Origin: Desulfobacteraceae bacterium
GTDB lineage: Bacteria; Desulfobacterota; Desulfobacteria; Desulfobacterales; JAABPS01
Direction of reading: 5' to 3'
Length of the DNA: 5,585 bases
Assembly: GCA_011391835.1 (NCBI GenBank)
Contig: JAABPS010000199.1
Coordinates: 1-5,585, forward strand
Below, in pieces: positions 1 through 5,585 of this stretch. The notes below the pieces were generated by a model that saw only the letters and a program-made list of their open reading frames with translations, ran no database searches and had not been told where the DNA came from. The translations under genes and the position numbers were made by a program. The first letter of the stretch is position 1. Each line of letters opens with the position of its first letter.

Positions 1-1425
1 GGTACACTGCACGCCCTTAAAGCCAGTATTAGCTATGACACTGGGCCCTACGACAATCTGGGAGGAGTGGTCATGGCCCTGGGGTTAGAACACGCCGGAG
101 GGCCTTACCGCATTCCCAATGTCAGCCTCAGTGGTGAGAGCGTTTACACCAACAACCCGGTCGGAGGGGCATTTCGGGGTTTTGGCGTTCCTCAGGTTAC
201 CGCAGCCATGGAGCAGATGTTGGACCTGCTTGCCGCCCGGCTGGGATTGTCTCCCATTGAAATCCGGCTGCGCAACGCGGTTAAGAGAGGCGATAAAAAC
301 CCGTTGGGGGTAACTCTTTCGAGTTCAACCGGCCTTCAGGAATGTCTTAAGACACTTGCCGAACACCCTCTCTGGCAGAAGAGAGATAAATGGAAATCAT
401 CCGCCGGCTCATTCAAGCTCCGGGGTGCTGGAATTGCCTGTGTTATGCAAGGCATGGGCTATGGACCGGTAGTGCCGGACTATGCCAACGCTAAGATTGA
501 ACTCAGTCGCCAGGGCAGGTTCCGTGTATTTTCCGGAGTTGTAGATATGGGCCAGGGCAATGCCGGCACCTATCTCCAGATTGCCGGGGACATTTTGAAC
601 CAGGACATTGAGCATATGGAAATTGTTTTACCTGACACAGCCAGAACTCTTCCCTCCTGTTCCGCCTCTGCCAGTCGCACCACTTACACCTTTGGAAACG
701 CCCTCATCGGAGCGGCTCAATCACTTAAGCAACACATCCTCGGACGTGCTTCAGACCTTTTTATGGCATGTAAAACTGAAGAAATGACTATGATTCCCGG
801 ACGCATTATGCATCTGCCGACCGGAAGAGAGATTACTTTGTCCGAGATGGCCTGCCTCCTTAACGAATCCGAAAGGATTTCTGTTTGCCGCTTCCGGGCT
901 CCGGTTGCCATGGAAATGCCCACGAAAGATCAGAACATGAGGCTTCACGGGATTCCCCACCTGATTTTTTCTTACGGAGTCCATCTTGCCTGTGTCGAAG
1001 TGGACAAAATTACAGGAAAGGTTGAGACTAAAAGATACCTCGCGATAAGCGACTGCGGCAGGATAATCAACCCACAGTGCTTTGAGCAGCAAATCCAGGG
1101 AGGTATCGCCCAGGGTTTTGGATACGCTCTTTGCGAGGACTTTATTGTGAAAAATGGCAGAATCCAAACGCCAAACCTGAGCACCTATATCATACCCGGT
1201 TCTTTAGACGTTCCGGACATGGATTCCGTTCCTGTGGAATTAGGCGAAGAGACCGGGCCTTTCGGCCTCAAAGGCGCCGGCGAGATTGCCATGAACGGCC
1301 CTCTTCCGGCAGTAGCCAACGCGGTGGCCGATGCCTGTGGAATCAGGATCTTCCGTTCGCCGCTGACTGCAGAGCGGGTATTAAAGGCTTTAGCGGAAAA
1401 GAGCCGCCAGGAGGTCATATCTTGA
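1..1425 (+). CDS. Molybdenum hydroxylase large subunit, molybdopterin-binding (xanthine dehydrogenase/aldehyde oxidase family), 5'-truncated by window edge
   Basis: This is the catalytic subunit of a molybdenum hydroxylase; it holds the molybdopterin cofactor and hydroxylates an aromatic, heterocyclic or aldehyde carbon with water-derived oxygen. The frame is open from base 1, and the first residues (GTLHALKASISYDTGPY) already match the family, so the gene begins upstream. The visible 474 residues are roughly the C-terminal 60% of a protein that is usually about 750-800 residues. Numbering from base 1, visible signatures are GGAFRGFGVPQ at 55-65, DMGQGN at 182-187, SASASRTTYTFGN at 221-233, DCGRIINP near 351-358, and LKGAGE at 423-428, where Glu428 matches the catalytic glutamate (bovine Glu1261). 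Leu27 lies where bovine xanthine oxidase has Arg880, so a purine substrate is doubtful. The stop overlaps the small-subunit start by 4 bases. Family is certain; substrate is unknown. Confidence 0.95.
   Translation, partial: GTLHALKASISYDTGPYDNLGGVVMALGLEHAGGPYRIPNVSLSGESVYTNNPVGGAFRGFGVPQVTAAMEQMLDLLAARLGLSPIEIRLRNAVKRGDKNPLGVTLSSSTGLQECLKTLAEHPLWQKRDKWKSSAGSFKLRGAGIACVMQGMGYGPVVPDYANAKIELSRQGRFRVFSGVVDMGQGNAGTYLQIAGDILNQDIEHMEIVLPDTARTLPSCSASASRTTYTFGNALIGAAQSLKQHILGRASDLFMACKTEEMTMIPGRIMHLPTGREITLSEMACLLNESERISVCRFRAPVAMEMPTKDQNMRLHGIPHLIFSYGVHLACVEVDKITGKVETKRYLAISDCGRIINPQCFEQQIQGGIAQGFGYALCEDFIVKNGRIQTPNLSTYIIPGSLDVPDMDSVPVELGEETGPFGLKGAGEIAMNGPLPAVANAVADACGIRIFRSPLTAERVLKALAEKSRQEVIS
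1409..1414 (+). promoter_or_regulatory. Ribosome binding site for the 2Fe-2S subunit, fixing a TTG start
   Basis: A perfect AGGAGG lies 7 bases before the TTG at 1422. It sits inside the end of the large-subunit gene. The small-subunit frame stays open far upstream, so this site is what decides the start. The protein beginning there (MKISFTLNGKE) has the usual N-terminus of the family. Confidence 0.85.
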
Positions 1426-1898
1426 AGATATCATTCACGCTGAACGGAAAAGAAATTCAGATTGATGCCCCACCCGACCGCCGGGTGCTTGATATCCTGC
1501 GGGAGGACTTGAACCTCACCGGAACCAAGGAAAGTTGCGGTACAGGAGAGTGTGGCGCCTGCGCTATTCTGGTCGACGGGCAAAGTAGACTCTCGTGTCT
1601 GATGCTGGCTGCGCAACTTGATAACCGAAGCATTACCACCATTGAAGGAATTGTCCCGGAAGACGGATTGCATCCTATTCAAGAAGCCTTTGTGGAACAT
1701 GGCGCGGTGCAATGCGGTTTTTGTACTCCCGGAATGGTTATTTCGGCGGCGGACCTTCTTCAACGCAACCCTTACCCCACACGATCAGAGATCCGGGAGG
1801 GATTAAGCGGCAATCTATGCCGATGTACCGGTTATCAGAAGATCGTGGATGCTGTGCAAAAAGCCTCCTGCAATATAAAGAAAGGAAAAACAACATGA
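1422..1898 (+). CDS. Molybdenum hydroxylase small subunit, two [2Fe-2S] clusters
   Basis: This electron-transfer subunit carries electrons from the molybdenum centre to the FAD subunit through two 2Fe-2S clusters. It has 158 residues, normal for the family (about 150-170). The N-terminal plant-ferredoxin-like domain (about 1-75) has the cluster ligands Cys39, Cys44 and Cys47 (CGTGECGAC) and Cys59. The C-terminal helical domain has Cys98 and Cys101 (QCGFCTPGM) and Cys133 and Cys135 (LCRCTGY). Gln97 is at the position that usually contacts the pterin cofactor. All eight cysteine ligands are present, so both clusters should form. The start is TTG at 1422, chosen for the AGGAGG 7 bases upstream and the family-typical N-terminus; it overlaps the large-subunit stop as TTGA. 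The stop overlaps the FAD-subunit ATG as ATGA, so translational coupling across the three subunits is likely. Substrate identity cannot be read from this subunit. Confidence 0.96.
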   Translation: MKISFTLNGKEIQIDAPPDRRVLDILREDLNLTGTKESCGTGECGACAILVDGQSRLSCLMLAAQLDNRSITTIEGIVPEDGLHPIQEAFVEHGAVQCGFCTPGMVISAADLLQRNPYPTRSEIREGLSGNLCRCTGYQKIVDAVQKASCNIKKGKTT

Positions 1899-2764
1899 AC
1901 AGCGTCTTCATGCCCCGCACCATGAATTCATTGTGGGAGATTATGGAAGAAGAGCCGGGAGCACTCCTGTTTGCGGGCGGCACAGATTTGCTTGTTAAGC
2001 TCCGGCAAAGCATATCCGAACCGCCTTCTCTTGTATGCCTGGAGCGAATCGAAGTGCTTAAAGGGATCAAAGAAATAAAAGAGGATTTGTTCATAGGAGC
2101 ATGCACTACCCACTCCTTATTGATGAACGATTCCTTGATCCGTTACCGCTGTCCTGTTCTCGTCAAGGCCCTGAAAGTCCTCGGATCTCCGCCCATCCGT
2201 AACATGGGAACCATCGGAGGAAATATCTGCACCGCTTCCCCTGCCGCAGATACCCTCCCGCCATTATATGTTATGGGCGCGGAGGTAGAAATCCGATCGA
2301 GGAATTCTTCAAGGCGCATGTTATTGAGCGAATTTATTCTGGGACCCGGAAAGACGCGCCTTAAAGCCGGTGAAATAGTCTTTGGAATATGGTTGAGTAA
2401 AGCTTCTGAATACAACATACATTATTTTGAAAAAGTAGGGCAGAGAAACTCTTTGGCAATAGCTATTGTAAGCCTGGCCGCGCTTCTGAAGGTTTCAAGC
2501 TCAGGCACTATCGAAAAAGCCAGCCTGGCCTGGGGAAGTGTCGGACCGACGGTCGTTACCTCGACCACCGTTGAAGAAGCACTCACCGGACAGCCTCTCT
2601 CCCTGGAAACCCTGCAGAAAGCCGGTCAACTGGCCCGCGATGCGGTAAGTCCTATTGACGACGTCCGGGCCGGCGCTTCATATCGCCGGCAGGTTGCCGG
2701 AAACTTGCTTTTGCGTTTGCTTGAGGCAACGGAGATATCAACGGATAAATACACATATGCATAA
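1895..2764 (+). CDS. Molybdenum hydroxylase medium subunit, FAD-binding (CoxM/HcrB-like family)
   Basis: This FAD-binding subunit accepts electrons from the 2Fe-2S subunit and passes them to an external acceptor, which the sequence does not reveal. It has 289 residues, the usual length. FAD-contact motifs are FAGGTDLL at 26-33 and RNMGTIGGN at 102-110, followed by ASPAADTLPP at 114-123. The C-terminal domain has GQRNSLAIAIVSLAALL at 182-198 and DVRAGASYRRQVAGNLL at 256-272, both typical of the family. The four-cysteine insertion for a 4Fe-4S cluster found in 4-hydroxybenzoyl-CoA reductase is absent: the only cysteines (48, 70, 86, 112) are scattered. The ATG at 1895 overlaps the small-subunit stop as ATGA and has an AAAGGA about 8 bases upstream. 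The frame is open upstream within the small-subunit gene, but that part has no family similarity. Confidence 0.95.
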   Translation: MNSVFMPRTMNSLWEIMEEEPGALLFAGGTDLLVKLRQSISEPPSLVCLERIEVLKGIKEIKEDLFIGACTTHSLLMNDSLIRYRCPVLVKALKVLGSPPIRNMGTIGGNICTASPAADTLPPLYVMGAEVEIRSRNSSRRMLLSEFILGPGKTRLKAGEIVFGIWLSKASEYNIHYFEKVGQRNSLAIAIVSLAALLKVSSSGTIEKASLAWGSVGPTVVTSTTVEEALTGQPLSLETLQKAGQLARDAVSPIDDVRAGASYRRQVAGNLLLRLLEATEISTDKYTYA

Positions 2765-2769
2765 AATTA

Positions 2770-2798
2770 TTGAACGATCATTATTTGCAATTTATACG
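2770..2798 (+). promoter_or_regulatory. Possible weak sigma70-type promoter before the MFS gene
   Basis: TTGAAC at 2770-2775 and TATACG at 2793-2798 are separated by 17 bases, the optimal spacing, but each box matches the consensus at only four of six positions. It lies just after the FAD-subunit stop, in the 146-base gap before the MFS gene. The region is AT-rich, so a chance match is quite possible. I see no strong hairpin terminator in this gap, so read-through from the hydroxylase genes is equally plausible. Confidence 0.22.
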
Positions 2799-2895
2799 GC
2801 AAGGAATTAACGAACCTGTGGTAATCATGCAGCACTGCCAGATTCGCTCCGTTCATAATAATTCTGATGCTGGTCGCTGATTAAATTTATTTTCT

Positions 2896-2901
2896 GAGAG
2901 G
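2896..2901 (+). promoter_or_regulatory. Ribosome binding site for the MFS gene, supporting a TTG start
   Basis: GAGAGG lies 9 bases before the TTG at 2911. An in-frame TAA at 2902-2904 rules out any start further upstream, so TTG 2911 is the first possible start. The next in-frame candidates would cut into the first membrane helix. Confidence 0.65.
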
Positions 2902-2910
2902 TAATTCAAT

Positions 2911-4101
2911 TTGTCTGGTACCGAAAGATTATTTACAAAGGAATTTTTGGCGTTAAATGGTGTTGCCTTCCTGACTTTTTGCAATATGGCTGTTTTTTTC
3001 CAGTTTTACCTGTATCTTCAAACACTTCCTATTGCCCCTGAATGGTACGGATTTCTCATCGCCCTTTTTTCCGTAACAGGTTTGATTATTCGTCCGTTGA
3101 TAAGCCCCTTCCTAAGCTCAGGCAATGCCAGAAAATGGATGCTCATAAGCGTTGCCGGGGTCATTGTCTCGCTTCTGGGTTATAACCTGGCAACTGATTT
3201 CTGGAGTATGTTCCTCGTTCGGGCTGTCCATGGAATTACCTATGTAATTCTGGGCGTAGCACTTAATGCCCGTTTAGTTGACCTCATCCCTCCATCAAAA
3301 AGCGGCCAGGCTTTCGGCCTCATCACGGTGATAACTCTATTACCATTTGCCGTTATCCCACCCATTTTAGACATGGCGACGCCAAGGTTGGGCGGTTTTG
3401 CCACCGTTCTCAACCTTTCAGCAGCGCTCATGGTCATGATTTTCCCTATTTCCCTGGCAGTTAAAACACCGGCAGGCAAAGGACGGGATATGGCCATCCA
3501 ACGCCCCAGTATTGGCGACCTTACTAAGAATCTGAAAGACCGCCGGGTTTCTATGCTGCTTTTGCTCATGCTTCTGCTTTACTCCAGTTACACACCCGTC
3601 TTTTTTTTCATTGAAGGGTACGCCAGAAAGACAGGCATCACCAACCCCGGGCTTTTCTTTACCCTTTCGACAGTAAGTGAGATTGGTGTCCGCCTTTTTG
3701 CCGGCCCGCTGTTTGACAGGATTAACAAGCTTTATCTGGTTGCCGGTTCATTGGCCGCAATCGGGATGGGGTACCTGGCCCTGGCCCATCTTTCCGGTTC
3801 CTTCATGTTTTACAGTCTGGGTATTTTTCTGGGCTTGGGTTGGGGTGTGGTTATGCCCGTGCTCAACGCGCTGTTGTTCGATGTTTCACCACCCCATCTG
3901 AGAGGGTTTAACACAAACCTGGGCGTACAAATGTTTCAGGGAGGCTTCTTCCTTGGACCTCTAGTCGGCGGCCTGATCTTAACCCGCCTGGACTTCAAAG
4001 CCATATACTACTTTTGCGCCATCCTTACTTTCGGCTCAATGGCCCTTACTCCTCTTTTGACCGAAAGGGGTAAATCAATAAGGAGATCATCCGGATTATG
4101 A
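2911..4101 (+). CDS. Major facilitator superfamily (MFS) transporter, 12 membrane helices
   Basis: This is an inner-membrane secondary transporter of 396 residues, normal for MFS. By hydrophobicity I place helices near 14-36, 44-67, 76-94, 98-117, 134-153, 163-183, 213-235, 246-266, 274-293, 297-321, 338-357 and 363-383, with a polar central loop at about 184-212 dividing two six-helix halves. The loop between helices 8 and 9 (RLFAGPLFDRINK, 261-273) resembles MFS motif A; the first-half copy (RPLISPFLSSGNARK, 61-75) is degenerate and lacks the usual Asp. Helix 10 is glycine-rich (FLGLGWGVVMP, 306-316). The TTG start follows an in-frame stop and a GAGAGG. It lies downstream of a molybdenum hydroxylase and overlaps the next gene as ATGA, so it probably moves that pathway's substrate or product, or a compound handled by the GNAT-like protein. 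Direction and substrate are unknown; efflux is as possible as uptake. Confidence 0.92.
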   Translation: MSGTERLFTKEFLALNGVAFLTFCNMAVFFQFYLYLQTLPIAPEWYGFLIALFSVTGLIIRPLISPFLSSGNARKWMLISVAGVIVSLLGYNLATDFWSMFLVRAVHGITYVILGVALNARLVDLIPPSKSGQAFGLITVITLLPFAVIPPILDMATPRLGGFATVLNLSAALMVMIFPISLAVKTPAGKGRDMAIQRPSIGDLTKNLKDRRVSMLLLLMLLLYSSYTPVFFFIEGYARKTGITNPGLFFTLSTVSEIGVRLFAGPLFDRINKLYLVAGSLAAIGMGYLALAHLSGSFMFYSLGIFLGLGWGVVMPVLNALLFDVSPPHLRGFNTNLGVQMFQGGFFLGPLVGGLILTRLDFKAIYYFCAILTFGSMALTPLLTERGKSIRRSSGL

Positions 4102-5156
4102 AAGAAAAAATTATTAACCAGGAACAGAATGAATATTTTATTGAGCCGGGACAAATCTTCGAGGTTGACCTTTTCCGCCCTGAAGACGCCGAAGGAGTGG
4201 CTCGTCTTTTCCGGACCGTCTACGGCGAAGGCTATCCAATTCAAAAATTTCTTCAGCCGGAGATTCTCATTGAAGAAAACGCAACCGGCCGGACTATTTC
4301 CAGTGTAGCCCGGACTTCCAAAGGCGATATCATCGGCCACACCGCCCTGTTCAACAGCGCGCCATATAACGGTATATATGAAGGCGGCGCCGGTCTGGTT
4401 TTACCAAGCTATCGTGGCACAGCCGGAATATTCACGCAACTGGGAGCACACGGACAGAACGTCGTGGCAAAAAAATACGGTATCGAGCTTATTTATGGAG
4501 AGCCTGTGTGTAATCATCCTTTCGCTCAAAGAGCAACAGCCAGTCAGGGATGGATAACCCACGCCATAGAAATAGACCTCATGCCTGCTGAGGCTTATCA
4601 TAAGGAAAAAAGCGCCTCAGGCCGGGTGACCACCCTGCTTGCCTTTGTTACGCTTAAGCCAAAGCCCCACACTGTCTATTTGCCGGTAGTCTACGAAGAA
4701 ACCATGCGCTTCCTGTACAGCGGCCTGGATGATTCACGCGATATTATTCCTTCCGATAAAAACCTGCCTGCTCTTAAAAAAACTGTGATTAAAATCCAGA
4801 TATTCGACTTTGCCGGTGTGGCCCGGATTAGCGTTATAGAGGCAGGGGGTGATTTCGATACAGCCTTCATTGAGCATGAAAAAGAAGTACTGGATAAAGG
4901 AATGACTGTTATTCAGGTCTGGCTTAATCTTTCTTGTCCATGGGTTGGCCGGGCGGCGGATATTCTTCGGCAACATGGTTATTTCCTGGGCGGGATGTTG
5001 CCCCGCTGGTTTGATGAGGATGGCATGTTGATGCAAAAAATTATTGGAGAGCCCAACTGGGAAGGTATTCAGTTGTATTTTGAGAGAGCAAAGAAAATTC
5101 TTGAGCTGGTAAAGTCGGATTGGCAGCAGGTTAAAGAGGGCGTCAGTAAAGTATAA
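4098..5156 (+). CDS. GNAT-superfamily-like protein with two domains, function unknown
   Basis: This is a 352-residue, apparently cytosolic protein with no signal peptide or membrane helix. The N-terminal part (about 22-160) looks like a GNAT acyltransferase: FRPEDAEGVARLFRTVYGEGYP at the start, then the acyl-CoA loop region GLVLPSYRGTAGIF at 99-112. That loop departs from the Q/RxxGxG/A consensus, since the glycine positions read Ala and Ile. GEPVCNHPFAQ (134-144) and PHTVYLP (190-196), plus a C-terminal domain (about 230-318) ending in GYFLGGMLPRWFDEDGMLMQ, recall from memory the GNAT module fused to RsbW-like anti-sigma ATPase domains in some bacteria. No ATPase domain is present here. Translation starts at ATG 4098, overlapping the MFS stop as ATGA; AAGGAG at 4080-4085 is rather far upstream (12 bases), so coupling to MFS translation may matter. 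Substrate is unknown; it may modify a metabolite or protein, or be regulatory. Confidence 0.75.
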   Translation: MKEKIINQEQNEYFIEPGQIFEVDLFRPEDAEGVARLFRTVYGEGYPIQKFLQPEILIEENATGRTISSVARTSKGDIIGHTALFNSAPYNGIYEGGAGLVLPSYRGTAGIFTQLGAHGQNVVAKKYGIELIYGEPVCNHPFAQRATASQGWITHAIEIDLMPAEAYHKEKSASGRVTTLLAFVTLKPKPHTVYLPVVYEETMRFLYSGLDDSRDIIPSDKNLPALKKTVIKIQIFDFAGVARISVIEAGGDFDTAFIEHEKEVLDKGMTVIQVWLNLSCPWVGRAADILRQHGYFLGGMLPRWFDEDGMLMQKIIGEPNWEGIQLYFERAKKILELVKSDWQQVKEGVSKV

Positions 5157-5221
5157 CACCGATATAAACCAGTAAATATCTGATTATACCGAGTGGATAT
5201 ATTCCAAAATAGACAATAGTC

Positions 5222-5227
5222 AGGAGG
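5222..5227 (+). promoter_or_regulatory. Ribosome binding site for the TRAP solute-binding protein gene
   Basis: A perfect AGGAGG lies 6 bases before ATG 5234. A second ATG at 5229 is in a different frame and only one base after the site, so 5234 is the real start. The 77-base gap before the gene shows no convincing promoter or terminator hairpin. Confidence 0.85.
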
Positions 5228-5233
5228 CATGTC

Positions 5234-5585
5234 ATGAACAGAAAATTATTTTCGGCCATTGTAACTACTGCAGCGCTCTTAGCATTATTTGTCTTTTCCG
5301 CTGAAGCGAAGGTTATTGTAAAATACGGCCATGTGGGTCCAACCATTCACCCGCAACACCAAGCTGCCCTTGCCTTCGCTAAATACGTGGCTGATAAATC
5401 AAATGGGGCGATCGAGGTGCAGGTCTTTCCCCTTGGCCAACTCGGCGGCGAGATGTCTATGATCGAGCAGTTACAGGGAGGAACTATCCAGATGGTCGCT
5501 GTTACAGCCGGGGTATTCTCCAATTTTGTTCCTGAGATCGGCATCATCGAACTCCCATTTGTTTATCCGAACAGGGATATCGCTT
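5234..5585 (+). CDS. TRAP transporter periplasmic solute-binding protein, DctP family, 3'-truncated by window edge
   Basis: This is the extracytoplasmic binding protein of a tripartite ATP-independent periplasmic (TRAP) transporter. It captures a solute, often an organic acid, and delivers it to the DctQ/DctM membrane proteins. The first 117 residues are visible of a protein that is normally about 330-340. A signal peptide is clear: positive start (MNRK), hydrophobic core to about residue 22, and a cleavage site AEA after residue 25. There is no lipobox cysteine, so it should be soluble in the periplasm. The mature part shows family features: KYGHVGPTIHPQHQAALAFAKYV pattern from residue 30, VFPLGQLGGE at 64-73, IEQLQGGTIQM at 77-87, and a PE...LPF segment at 100-109. 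The arginine that usually binds the ligand carboxylate lies beyond the window, so the ligand class cannot be judged. The membrane subunits, if present, would lie downstream. Confidence 0.93.
   Translation, partial: MNRKLFSAIVTTAALLALFVFSAEAKVIVKYGHVGPTIHPQHQAALAFAKYVADKSNGAIEVQVFPLGQLGGEMSMIEQLQGGTIQMVAVTAGVFSNFVPEIGIIELPFVYPNRDIA

Noticed and set aside
67..69. GTG at 67 as the start of the large-subunit gene
   Set aside because: The same frame is open back to base 1 and its residues match the family, and the protein would lack about 40% of the usual length. The gene starts outside the window.
751..1167. 138-codon open frame on the minus strand
   Set aside because: It lies opposite conserved large-subunit sequence, has no recognisable motif, and is best explained as a shadow frame.
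1131..1421. Extended N-terminus for the 2Fe-2S subunit, and likewise 1712-1894 for the FAD subunit
   Set aside because: These in-frame stretches overlap well-conserved coding sequence of the preceding gene, encode arginine-rich or otherwise family-unlike residues, and the ribosome sites point to 1422 and 1895.
2822..2883. TAATCA (2822-2827) and TGATTA (2878-2883) as arms of a hairpin or operator in the 146-base gap
   Set aside because: Only six bases pair, with a 50-base loop and no extension or U-run, so this is not better than chance.
4734..5159. 141-codon open frame on the minus strand
   Set aside because: It is antisense to the C-terminal domain of the GNAT-like protein and shows no family features.
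5157..5233. Promoter or terminator between the GNAT-like gene and the TRAP gene
   Set aside because: AT-rich boxes such as TATATT at 5198-5203 have no matching -35 at proper spacing, and the short GATAT/ATATC repeat gives only a 5-base stem.

Overview
The window carries a run of six genes, all on the + strand. Both end genes are cut by the window edges. The first three encode a three-subunit molybdenum hydroxylase of the xanthine dehydrogenase / aldehyde oxidase family: a molybdopterin (large) subunit missing its N-terminus (1-1425), a 2Fe-2S (small) subunit (1422-1898) and an FAD (medium) subunit (1895-2764). They overlap by 4 bases at each junction. After a 146-base gap comes a 12-helix MFS transporter (2911-4101), overlapping by 4 bases with a two-domain GNAT-like protein (4098-5156). 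After a further 77-base gap the window ends in the first third of a periplasmic solute-binding protein of a DctP-type TRAP transporter (5234-5585).

Organism: the window holds no taxonomic marker. Separate Mo/FeS/FAD subunits, a TRAP transporter, strong AGGAGG ribosome sites and two TTG starts fit an anaerobic or facultative bacterium. Firmicutes (Negativicutes or Peptococcaceae-like) or a Desulfobacterota-like lineage are plausible, but this is inference only.

How the genes may work together: the hydroxylase would insert a water-derived oxygen into an aromatic, N-heterocyclic or aldehyde carbon. Electrons would pass from the molybdenum centre through two 2Fe-2S clusters to FAD. The MFS and TRAP proteins suggest import or export of the substrate or product. 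The GNAT-like protein may modify a metabolite or protein, or may be regulatory. The substrate cannot be read from the sequence. The large subunit has Leu where mammalian xanthine oxidase has its purine-binding Arg880, and the FAD subunit lacks the 4Fe-4S insertion of 4-hydroxybenzoyl-CoA reductase, so neither assignment should be transferred automatically.

I found no RNA genes, mobile elements, CRISPR arrays, convincing terminators or frameshifts. The hydroxylase family, cofactor motifs and gene boundaries are well supported. The main points of interest are the unassigned substrate and the unusual GNAT-like protein beside the MFS gene.
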